A DNA stretch of 6,972 nucleotides from JBGPJM01 sp041485385 (lineage in GTDB: Bacteria > Planctomycetota > Phycisphaerae > Phycisphaerales > UBA1924). A program made the position numbers and the translations under genes. The notes under the pieces were generated by a model. That model was given only the letters and a program-made list of their open reading frames with translations, ran no database searches and was not told the origin of the DNA. The stretch covers positions 1 to 6,972 of the forward strand of contig JBGPJM010000245.1 in NCBI GenBank assembly GCA_041485385.1, read 5' to 3'. Below, piece by piece: positions 1-5,219 of the stretch (its first letter is position 1; each line of letters opens with the position of its first letter).

Positions 1-33
1 AACCAAGCAGCCGCTAACCACCACAACTCCCCA

Positions 34-53
34 CGCCACAACCACTTACATCA
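34..53 (+). repeat. Head motif, copy 1, upstream of phased array
   Basis: The 20 bases here match 3486-3505 at 16 positions. The consensus is CGCMACAACMACTTACRTSA. In both places exactly 17 bp separate the motif from the first AACCTC word of a phased array. The paired occurrence and identical spacing suggest one composite element present twice. I do not recognise it; a protein-binding or recombination site is possible but unproven. Confidence 0.6.
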
Positions 54-70
54 AAAACACCCCGAAGAAG

Positions 71-188
71 AACCTCAAAAAACCCCCGAAAACCTCAAAA
101 AACCTCGCCGAACCTCAAAAAACCCCCATCGAACCTCAAAAAACCCGCCCCGAACCTCAAAAAACCTCGCCGAACCTCACGGAACTTC
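71..188 (+). repeat. Helically phased AACC repeat array 1 with A6 tracts
   Basis: AACC words (or AACT in the last one) start at 71, 81, 91, 101, 111, 121, 132, 142, 153, 163, 173 and 183, a period of 10-11 bp. Every second word is AACCTC followed by a run of six A. The A6 tracts begin at 77, 97, 117, 138 and 159, about two helical turns apart. The alternate words are C/G-rich after AACC. Regularly phased A-tracts are known to bend DNA, so intrinsic curvature or a row of binding sites on one face of the helix is a reasonable inference. The 20-21 bp unit also gives the minus strand a spurious heptad-repeat reading frame. Confidence 0.8.
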
Positions 189-327
189 GAGCGCTCTCGC
201 GGAGTCGATGCGGGCGCGGGGAACCCGGCGTGGCCTTCCCCCACGACCACGCGAAACCCGCAACGCGAAGAGCGAGAGGTCCGGTACCCCCTGTCCCCCA
301 ATCTCCCCAAATTCCGTCCAATTTCCC

Positions 328-355
328 TTGTGCGCCCCCGCCCGCCCTGTATGCT
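328..355 (+). promoter_or_regulatory. Possible sigma-70-like promoter
   Basis: TTGTGC (328-333) and TATGCT (350-355) are separated by 16 bp, resembling -35 and -10 boxes. They lie about 70 bp before the haloperoxidase-like start codon. The match to consensus is partial and this is a pattern call only; sigma-factor preferences of this organism are unknown. Confidence 0.25.
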
Positions 356-416
356 GCAAGTTCGGCTTTATTCCCGGCAAACCGGCGTTTCAGGCTGGTA
401 TTTTCTTTGACGGTCC

Positions 417-421
417 AGGAG
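417..421 (+). promoter_or_regulatory. Ribosome binding site deciding the 428 start
   Basis: AGGAG lies six bases before the ATG at 428. The upstream ATG at 230 in the same frame has no comparable site and would put 66 low-complexity residues in front of a clear signal peptide. Confidence 0.75.
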
Positions 422-427
422 TTCAAG

Positions 428-2446
428 ATGCGACGCACACACCGCTCCTCTTGGGTGATCGTCCTCAGCGCGGCCACCCTGGCCATCGGCTCGCTCACCG
501 GCTCCGCCGCGGCCCAGACCCAATCCATCGCCCGCACCTGGGACGAGCAGCTGCTCTCCGCCATCCGCATCGACCGGCCCCGGCCCCCCGTCCACGCGCG
601 GAACCTCTACCACCTTTCCGTCTCGATGTACGACGCCTGGGCCGCCTACGACACCACCGCCGACCAGGTCCTCCACCACGAACGCGCCACCGCCGCCGAC
701 GTCGACGCCGCCCGGCGCGAGACCATCAGCTACGCCGCCTACCGCCTCCTCCGTTCCCGCTTCCTTACCTCCGTCGGCGCGCCCGTCACGCTCCCCGCCC
801 TCGACGCCCAGATGGCCGCCCTCGGCTACGACATCAGCATCACCACCACCGTTGGCCCCAGCCCCGCGGCCCTTGGCAACCGCATCTTCCAGACCGTGAG
901 CACCGCCGGTCTGGCCGACGGCTCCAACCAGGCCAACGGCTACGCCCCCAACAACGGCTACGTCCCCGTCAACCCTCCCCTCATCATCGCCTTCCCCGGC
1001 ACGACGATGACCGAGCCCAACCACTGGCAGCCCTTGGCGTTCTCCTACTACGTCAAGCAGAACGGCATCATCGTCGGCGCCACGGTCCAGTCCTTCGTCG
1101 GCCCGCACTGGGGTGGCGTGACGCCGTTTGCGTTGGGCGGGCAGCCGCACCCCGGCAACGTGTACCTCGATCCGGGCCCGCCGCCCTTGCTGGGCACCGC
1201 CACGGATGCGGAGTTCAAAGCCACGATGCTGGGCGTGATCGAGGCCAGCGCAGCGCTCGATCCTGAGAGCCCCGACACCATCGACATTTCCCCAGGCGCA
1301 TACGGCAACAACACGCTGGGCGAGAACGACGGGCACGGCTACCCGGTGAACCCCGTCACGGGGCAACCCTACGCCCCCAACGTGGTTCCCAAGGCCGATT
1401 TCTACCGCGTGCTGGCCGAGTTTTGGGCCGACGGCCCCGACTCCGAGACCCCCCCCGGCCACTGGAATGTGATCGCCAACTACGTGTCGGACCTGCCGAC
1501 CACCATCAAGCGCATCGGCGGGACCGGGCCGGTGGTAAGCGATCTGGAGTGGGATGTAAAGATCTACCTCGCAATCAACGGCGCCGTGCACGACGCGGCG
1601 ATCGCCTGCTGGGGCGCCAAGGGCCTCTACGACTGGGTCCGTCCGATCTCCGCGATCCGCTACATGTGCGGGCACGGCCAGTGCAGCGATCCGCAGGGCC
1701 TCGCCTACAACCCCAGCGGCATCCCCCTGGTCGACAACCTCACCGCCGTCATCACCCCGGCCGACGTCGAGCCGGGCGGCCGGTTCTTCCACCTCGTCGA
1801 GTTCGACGACGGCGGCAACGTCGTCGACGACCACGTCGGCGACATCGCGATCCGCGCCTGGCGCGGCCAGCCCGCCGACCCGCACACCCAGGTTGGCGGC
1901 GTTGGCTGGATCCTGGCCGCAACCTGGTTCCCCTACCAGGCCCGCACCTTCGTCACCCCGCCTTTCGCCGGGTACTACTCCGGCCACAGCACCTTCAGCA
2001 GGTCGGCGGCCGAGGTGATGACGGCCTTCACGGGCAGTCCCAACTTCCCCGGCGGGCTGGGCGAGTATGTGATCCCCGTTGGCCATCTCTCCTTTGAGTT
2101 CGGCCCGAGCACCCCTGTGGCCCTTCAATGGGCGACCTATTTCGACGCGGCCGACCAGGCCGGTATCTCGCGGATCTACGGCGGGATCCACCCGCGGGTG
2201 GACGACAGGGCCGGCCGAATCAACGGCCACTCAATCGGCATCCGCGCCTACGAAAAGGCCACGCGATACTACCAGGCACGCATCTCCTGCCCCGCCAACT
2301 GGAACGCCACGGGCGGCGTCAACTCTCAGGACTTCTTCGACTTCCTCAACGACTTCTTCGCCGGCACCGCCGACTTCAACCTCGACGGCATCACCAACTC
2401 CCAGGATTTCTTCGATTTCCTGAACGCGTTCTTCGCCGGTTGCTGA
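428..2446 (+). CDS. Exported vanadium haloperoxidase/PAP2-like protein with GC-type dockerin anchor
   Basis: This 672-residue protein belongs to the PAP2/vanadium-dependent haloperoxidase superfamily. Family enzymes bind vanadate and oxidise halides with H2O2, or bind phosphate and act as acid phosphatases. A Sec signal peptide (residues 1-29, probable cut AAA|Q) indicates export. The N-terminal segment contains NLYHLSVSMYDAWAAYD (about 60-76), typical of bacterial haloperoxidase-like proteins. All active-site motifs are present: K398-x6-R405-P406, S518-G519-H520, and S581-R582-x5-H588-x3-D592. Their spacing matches that of fungal vanadium chloroperoxidase (K353/R360, S402-H404, R490/H496). 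The residue before SGH is Tyr instead of the usual Pro. Residues 621-672 form a two-repeat dockerin-like module. The start is set by AGGAG six bases upstream. Halide versus phosphatase activity cannot be decided from sequence. Confidence 0.9.
   Translation: MRRTHRSSWVIVLSAATLAIGSLTGSAAAQTQSIARTWDEQLLSAIRIDRPRPPVHARNLYHLSVSMYDAWAAYDTTADQVLHHERATAADVDAARRETISYAAYRLLRSRFLTSVGAPVTLPALDAQMAALGYDISITTTVGPSPAALGNRIFQTVSTAGLADGSNQANGYAPNNGYVPVNPPLIIAFPGTTMTEPNHWQPLAFSYYVKQNGIIVGATVQSFVGPHWGGVTPFALGGQPHPGNVYLDPGPPPLLGTATDAEFKATMLGVIEASAALDPESPDTIDISPGAYGNNTLGENDGHGYPVNPVTGQPYAPNVVPKADFYRVLAEFWADGPDSETPPGHWNVIANYVSDLPTTIKRIGGTGPVVSDLEWDVKIYLAINGAVHDAAIACWGAKGLYDWVRPISAIRYMCGHGQCSDPQGLAYNPSGIPLVDNLTAVITPADVEPGGRFFHLVEFDDGGNVVDDHVGDIAIRAWRGQPADPHTQVGGVGWILAATWFPYQARTFVTPPFAGYYSGHSTFSRSAAEVMTAFTGSPNFPGGLGEYVIPVGHLSFEFGPSTPVALQWATYFDAADQAGISRIYGGIHPRVDDRAGRINGHSIGIRAYEKATRYYQARISCPANWNATGGVNSQDFFDFLNDFFAGTADFNLDGITNSQDFFDFLNAFFAGC
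2288..2443 (+). other. GC-type dockerin module at the C-terminus
   Basis: Residues 621-672 of the haloperoxidase-like protein start with Cys-Pro and end with Gly-Cys. They contain two copies of NSQDFFDFLN 25 codons apart (N632 and N657). The second loop has all EF-hand-like calcium ligands (D649, N651, D653, N657, D660). The first is degenerate, with N624 and T628 where Asp is expected. Dockerins classically bind cohesins in cellulosomes; the planctomycete GC-type is, as far as I know, of unproven partner and may be a cell-surface anchor. Confidence 0.85.
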
Positions 2447-2490
2447 ACCGATCTGAGGCATCCGCCCCCGCACCATGCGCCTCCCCAGGA

Positions 2491-2509
2491 CTCGGACACC
2501 ACGTCCGGG
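2491..2509 (+). terminator. Weak hairpin, possible terminator after the haloperoxidase-like gene
   Basis: CTCGGAC (2491-2497) pairs with GTCCGGG (2503-2509) around a five-base loop, with one G-T pair. It begins 45 bp after the stop codon. Only a short interrupted T tract follows, so termination is uncertain. Confidence 0.25.
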
Positions 2510-2621
2510 CCCTGTTTCGTCTATGACGATCGCCGACGCCGCAGCCGCGTACATCACCGAGGAACTATCCCTGATCTCGACGCTCCGCCCGCGCGGGGCC
2601 GGCGAGACGGCGCCTCCGCGC

Positions 2622-2627
2622 TATGCT
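2622..2627 (+). promoter_or_regulatory. Possible -10 box
   Basis: TATGCT lies 52 bp before the start of the host-attachment-like gene. The same hexamer occurs at 350-355 and a near match, TATCCT, at 3725-3730. No convincing -35 box is seen here. Confidence 0.2.
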
Positions 2628-2667
2628 CAATCAACAGTGTCTTGCGGTCGCCGGCGCGCGGCTGCCC

Positions 2668-2673
2668 AGGAGG
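2668..2673 (+). promoter_or_regulatory. Strong ribosome binding site deciding the 2680 start
   Basis: AGGAGG is a full Shine-Dalgarno core six bases before the ATG at 2680. This favours that start over the in-frame ATG at 2623, which has no such site and adds 19 residues outside the conserved fold. Confidence 0.85.
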
Positions 2674-2679
2674 TCGAGC

Positions 2680-3156
2680 ATGGCCGAGACTCAACATCCC
2701 TCAACCCGCTGGGTCCTGGTGACCGACAACCGATGGGCTCGCCTGGTCCGCCTCACAAAATCAGCCCCGACCGGCTGGCACGCCGACGAGCTGAAGACCA
2801 TGCGGAGCGAGTGGGAGGAGCATCACGAGAGGCACGACCAGTTGCTGCCCGACCGCAACCCCAGGGGCGATGTGCCCGAGCACTTCCCAGGGTGGGCCCA
2901 CAAGAAGGAGGAAGAGACGCGGCGCTTCGCCCACCAGGTGGCCGCCTGGCTCGAACGACTGGCGGGTGAGCTGGAAATCACGAAGATCGCCGTCTTCGCG
3001 CCGGACCATTTTCTCGGCCCGCTCCGCGCGAGCTGGTCGCCGCGCATCCGCTCCCTCGTGACCGAGCACGCCGCAGACCTCACCCACCTGCGCCCGCAGC
3101 AGTTGCTCGAGCATCCCGCGATCGTCCCGTTGCTCTCGCCCGCCGAAACTCGGTGA
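2680..3156 (+). CDS. Host attachment protein family (bacterial eRF1-like) protein
   Basis: This 158-residue protein has no signal peptide or membrane segment and should be cytosolic. It resembles the family annotated 'protein required for attachment to host cells' (Pfam Host_attach), which I recall being related to the release-factor eRF1/Dom34 fold. The family name comes from a few plant-associated bacteria and should not be taken as the function here. Recognisable parts are the first strand WVLVTDNRWARLV (11-23), a charged variable region (about 30-80) rich in Glu, His and Arg, then RFAHQVAAWLERL (82-94), the strand IAVFAPDHFLGPLR (103-116), and the C-terminal HLRPQQLLEH segment (136-145). 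Length is normal for the family. It sits 233 bp after the haloperoxidase-like gene, so co-transcription is possible but not indicated by spacing. The exact biochemical role is unknown. Confidence 0.75.
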   Translation: MAETQHPSTRWVLVTDNRWARLVRLTKSAPTGWHADELKTMRSEWEEHHERHDQLLPDRNPRGDVPEHFPGWAHKKEEETRRFAHQVAAWLERLAGELEITKIAVFAPDHFLGPLRASWSPRIRSLVTEHAADLTHLRPQQLLEHPAIVPLLSPAETR

Positions 3157-3291
3157 ACCGTCCGGCCTGTCCACCCTGAAGCCGCGGCAGCCCGGGCGCC
3201 ATGGGGATCAGCCGGACCTCAAACCAGGGAGGGCCTCGCCTGAGCGCCAGACTGGGGGAATAGGTGCAAATTCCTTTGCGGCCGCGCGGTC

Positions 3292-3334
3292 AGAGCGTAG
3301 AGTGCGAAGTGCTAGGTGCCAGAATGCTAAGGGG
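3292..3334 (-). repeat. Degenerate heptamer repeat block 1
   Basis: Successive 7-base units read AGAGCGT, AGAGTGC, GAAGTGC, TAGGTGC, (C)AGAATGC and TAAGGGG, with one inserted base. On the minus strand the units fit an NNCACTT-type consensus, the same as the block at 5111-5145, which lies in the opposite orientation. Further right, GAACGCGA is repeated exactly in tandem at 3370-3377 and 3378-3385. Short tandem heptamers are known as dispersed repeats in some bacteria such as cyanobacteria; relation to those is not shown. Confidence 0.55.
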
Positions 3335-3360
3335 GAGGAAGGGGGCGGATGCTGGGAGGG
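3331..3360 (+). other. G-rich segment, possible G-quadruplex
   Basis: Runs of G occur at 3331-3335, 3341-3345, 3354-3356 and 3358-3360, with gaps of 5, 8 and 1 bases. One gap is longer than the usual seven-base limit, so quadruplex folding is only a possibility. Confidence 0.25.
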
Positions 3361-3485
3361 TGGTCTCAAGAACGCGAGAACGCGAAAGGTCGGCGGATCG
3401 GGGCGCGTTTTACCGTGCGCCCATCCTAAAGCGCAAATCGACCCCCCGGCACGCACAAGCAGGGCCCACCGCGTGCAAGCCATTG

Positions 3486-3505
3486 CGCAACAACAACTTA
3501 CGTGA
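3486..3505 (+). repeat. Head motif, copy 2, upstream of phased array
   Basis: This is the second copy of the motif at 34-53 (16 of 20 bases identical), again 17 bp before the first AACCTC word of an array. Its left edge overlaps a perfect 8-bp palindrome, TTGCGCAA (3483-3490), which copy 1 does not have. The palindrome could be a dimer-binding site, but one example is weak evidence. Confidence 0.6.
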
Positions 3506-3522
3506 GACCGGCCGCCCCAGAA

Positions 3523-3631
3523 AACCTCAAAGAACCCAACGGAACCTCACGGAACCTGCAAAGACCGATTTCGAACCTTCAGAAACCCCTATCGAACCCG
3601 ACGAAACCTACCCCGAACCCGCTCGAATCCG
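3523..3631 (+). repeat. Helically phased AACC repeat array 2
   Basis: AACC words start at 3523, 3533, 3543, 3553, 3574, 3584, 3595, 3605 and 3616, with a degenerate unit near 3564 (GACCG) and AATCC at 3626. The period is again 10-11 bp. Unlike array 1 this copy lacks the A6 tracts, and its words vary more after AACC (TC, TG, TT, CC, CG, TA). The conserved feature across both arrays is therefore the AACC word on one helical face, not the A-tract. Confidence 0.75.
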
Positions 3632-3724
3632 GCCAGACTCAACGACCCCGCGCGCACAGGCATCAAGCGCCGTCGGCCCGTCGCTCGTGAAACTCCCCCG
3701 CTTTCTTCCCGAACATTTTTGCGG

Positions 3725-3730
3725 TATCCT
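3725..3730 (+). promoter_or_regulatory. Possible -10 box for the exported unknown gene
   Basis: TATCCT sits just downstream of an AT-rich stretch (about 3711-3719). TTTCTT at 3702-3707 is 17 bp away but is a poor -35 match. If used, it would give a leader of roughly 130 bases containing the hairpin at 3747-3762. Confidence 0.25.
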
Positions 3731-3746
3731 TTGTCCTTGCCGCTGG

Positions 3747-3762
3747 CCGGCGCTGGCGCCGG
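3747..3762 (+). other. GC-rich hairpin in probable leader
   Basis: CCGGCGC (3747-3753) and GCGCCGG (3756-3762) are perfect inverted repeats separated by TG. In RNA this would fold as a five-base-pair stem with a six-base loop. No T tract follows, and it lies 105 bp before the start codon, so it is more likely a leader structure or binding site than a terminator. Confidence 0.4.
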
Positions 3763-3852
3763 ACACAACCGAGGGATGGAACCGCGTCCGCCCGCTGATG
3801 GAGAGGGCGACGGAACACCACCCGGCGCAGCACATCCGGCCCGGCCCTTTTG

Positions 3853-3857
3853 GGAGG
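3853..3857 (+). promoter_or_regulatory. Ribosome binding site for the 3868 start
   Basis: GGAGG lies ten bases before the ATG at 3868, a slightly long spacing. An in-frame TTG at 3850 overlaps this site and is therefore not a plausible start. Confidence 0.65.
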
Positions 3858-3867
3858 TATCCAACCC

Positions 3868-5079
3868 ATGCAATCGCTCGTGAGTCGATCTGGCCTGTCC
3901 GCCCTGGTGATGGTCTGCGCGGCGACCGCCACGTGCCTGCTGCAGCCGGTACGCCCGGCCGCGGCCCAGCCCCCCGCCGCCCCCCCGACTCCCCCCCCTG
4001 CCGCGACCCCGGCCCCCGCGCAGCCGGGGGCCGACGCCACCGTCACCGAGGACGACATCATCGCCGGGACGATGGACATCGAGTTCAACACGCGTACCCA
4101 GTTGGACACCTCCGGCGACCTCAAGGCCGGCTCCGCAGCGCTCGGCGCCAAGGACAAGTACAAGTTCACGCTGAAAGTCGCCAAGACCACCGAGTTCTCC
4201 GGTGAGATCACCCGGCAGCCCAACCTGTTTTCCAAGCTCATATCCAGCAAGAAGCAGGAGGCGCTGCTGGGCTTCAACATCGACCTGGCGCTGTACCGGC
4301 CCAGCGACCCGAAGCAGAAGATCAACGTGGGCAAGTGGGTCGGCACGGTGCCGATCGATACCGCCAGCGGCGCCTACGACCTGGCCGGCGGCAAAGCCAA
4401 GGAGAGCCCGCTGCGCATCGCCGTGGAATCCAGGGGCCAGGCGGCGGGATTCACGGAGAACTTCGGCGGCAAGCTCATCGGCAAGGCCGAGAAGAAGGAC
4501 AACCTGGCGCAGTACACCTTCAAGCGCCTGGTGGGCAACAAGACGGTGCAGGTCGTGGTGAAGAAGAGCGACCCGATGCGGTTCGAACGGATCATGCTGG
4601 CCAAGGGGCCGTCTGAAAACTACCCGACCACCACGGTCTCCGGGCGCCTCGACTACGACTACGAGACCGGCAACTGGTTCACCGACGGCATCCGATTCCA
4701 CTACACCGTCAACGGCAAGGAGATCGACGACGTCGTCACCGGCTCGATCAAGTGGGTCGAGGACCCGCAGCGGTCCGCCAACGGCAAGGGCTTCTACGAC
4801 TTCAACCTCCGGTTCAACGAGGAGAAGAACAAGGGCGGCGGCACCGAGGCCGCGGCGTTCGAGAAGATGAGCGACGAGGACGCCTTCTTCGCCGTGGACC
4901 ACTCGATCCCGTGTCTGACCGGCAAGATCAGCTACGTCGACACCATGGCCGGCGCCGACGCCCCGCCCAGCGCCAGCAAGGTCACCTTCAACCTCAACGC
5001 CAACAAGCTCAGCAAGCAGCAGGTGATGAACTTCTTCAAGCTGTGGATGGTGTGCGTCGGGCCGACCAACGACGAGTGA
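3868..5079 (+). CDS. Exported protein of unknown function
   Basis: I do not recognise this 403-residue protein. Residues 1-33 form a Sec signal peptide (hydrophobic core about 9-25, probable cut AAA|Q), followed by a Pro/Ala-rich linker to about residue 55 that could act as a spacer from the membrane or wall. The rest is a Lys-, Asp- and Gly-rich domain with alternating hydrophobic residues, for example KYKFTLKV (97-104) and RLDYDYETGNWF (260-271), which suggests mainly beta structure; this is an inference. The mature protein has only two cysteines, C349 and C396, which could form a disulfide. No membrane segment, catalytic motif or cell-wall anchor is visible near the C-terminus. It precedes the Tat-exported amine oxidase by 140 bp on the same strand, so the two may act in the same compartment. 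The ATG at 3868 is chosen because of the upstream GGAGG. Confidence 0.85.
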   Translation: MQSLVSRSGLSALVMVCAATATCLLQPVRPAAAQPPAAPPTPPPAATPAPAQPGADATVTEDDIIAGTMDIEFNTRTQLDTSGDLKAGSAALGAKDKYKFTLKVAKTTEFSGEITRQPNLFSKLISSKKQEALLGFNIDLALYRPSDPKQKINVGKWVGTVPIDTASGAYDLAGGKAKESPLRIAVESRGQAAGFTENFGGKLIGKAEKKDNLAQYTFKRLVGNKTVQVVVKKSDPMRFERIMLAKGPSENYPTTTVSGRLDYDYETGNWFTDGIRFHYTVNGKEIDDVVTGSIKWVEDPQRSANGKGFYDFNLRFNEEKNKGGGTEAAAFEKMSDEDAFFAVDHSIPCLTGKISYVDTMAGADAPPSASKVTFNLNANKLSKQQVMNFFKLWMVCVGPTNDE

Positions 5080-5110
5080 TTCAGATGTGAGCACCCATCC
5101 CGCGTCTTCT

Positions 5111-5145
5111 TTTCACTTTTCACTTCTCGCTTTTCACTTCCCATT
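5111..5145 (+). repeat. Heptamer repeat block 2 (TTTCACT-like)
   Basis: Five contiguous 7-base units read TTTCACT, TTTCACT, TCTCGCT, TTTCACT and TCCCATT. They lie between the exported unknown gene and the amine oxidase. The units resemble the reverse complement of the block at 3292-3334, so the exported unknown gene is flanked by related heptamer blocks in inverted orientation. The T/C-rich run also makes this the least GC-rich part of the gap. Confidence 0.65.
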
Positions 5146-5153
5146 GCTTCTTC

Positions 5154-5183
5154 CCCGGCGGCCGGATCATACCGCCCGCCGGG
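5154..5183 (+). other. Hairpin before the amine oxidase gene
   Basis: CCCGGCGG (5154-5161) and CCGCCGGG (5176-5183) are perfect 8-base arms around a 14-base loop. No T tract follows, so it does not look like an intrinsic terminator for the upstream gene. It lies 36 bases before the amine oxidase start and could be a leader structure or an operator. Confidence 0.45.
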
Positions 5184-5208
5184 ATTGCCTCAAGACTCGG
5201 ACTTCACT

Positions 5209-5213
5209 GGAGG
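5209..5213 (+). promoter_or_regulatory. Ribosome binding site for the amine oxidase
   Basis: GGAGG six bases before the ATG at 5220 supports that start, which keeps the twin-arginine signal intact. Confidence 0.8.
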
Positions 5214-5219
5214 GCTTCC

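Larger units (their letters stand above)
1..427. other. Non-coding region upstream of the haloperoxidase-like gene
   Basis: No credible gene is visible on either strand in this stretch. Open frames here are short, lack Shine-Dalgarno sites, or translate repeats (one on the minus strand reads as GFLRF-like heptads). The left part holds a head motif and a phased AACC repeat array. The middle (about 190-310) is ordinary GC-rich sequence. The right part is AT-richer, as expected for a promoter region, and ends in a Shine-Dalgarno before the ATG at 428. It may extend beyond the window. Confidence 0.75.
3157..3867. other. 711-bp non-coding region rich in repeats
   Basis: No convincing gene is seen. 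From left to right the stretch contains a loose 7-bp inverted repeat (GTCCGGC 3160-3166, GCCGGAC 3211-3217), a degenerate heptamer block with a tandem octamer, a G-rich segment (3331-3363), a head motif with a phased AACC array, and a GC hairpin close to a possible promoter. A 91-residue minus-strand frame at 3208-3483 reads through the heptamer block and looks like a product of the repeats. Confidence 0.7.

Noticed and set aside
71..188. CRISPR array
   Set aside because: Units are only 20-21 bp with no distinct unique spacers of uniform length, and no cas genes are near.
95..310. Minus-strand frame with repeated GFLRF units
   Set aside because: The peptide repeat follows from the 20-21 bp DNA unit. 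Since 21 is a codon multiple, a repeat protein appears by chance; the second array does not keep this frame.
287..327. C-rich runs that could form a minus-strand G-quadruplex
   Set aside because: Only three runs are close together and the fourth is 16 bases away, so the pattern is too weak.
230..427. N-terminal extension of the haloperoxidase-like gene from an ATG at 230
   Set aside because: It would bury the signal peptide 66 residues inside a Pro/Ala-rich segment, and there is a Shine-Dalgarno directly before 428.
368..2230. 620-residue open frame antisense to the haloperoxidase-like gene
   Set aside because: It is Gly/Val/Asp-rich low-complexity sequence typical of the opposite strand of GC-rich genes, with no Shine-Dalgarno or recognisable domain. 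The plus-strand gene explains the region.
2475..2969. 164-residue plus-strand frame overlapping the host-attachment-like gene
   Set aside because: It lies in a different frame, is Arg/Pro-rich and shows no family features, while the 2680 gene has a full Shine-Dalgarno and recognisable motifs.
3208..3483. 91-residue minus-strand frame
   Set aside because: It reads through the degenerate heptamer block and lacks a ribosome binding site. Leu/Pro/Arg-rich sequence fits translation of the repeats.
3486..3631. Integron attC site or other defined recombination site
   Set aside because: No paired core sites with the expected inverted arrangement are seen and there is no integrase in the window. The short palindrome at 3483-3490 is not enough.
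3589..5094. 501-residue antisense frame over the exported unknown gene
   Set aside because: It is Leu/Val/Gly/Arg-rich shadow sequence that runs through the phased array and leader. The sense frame has a signal peptide and a ribosome binding site.
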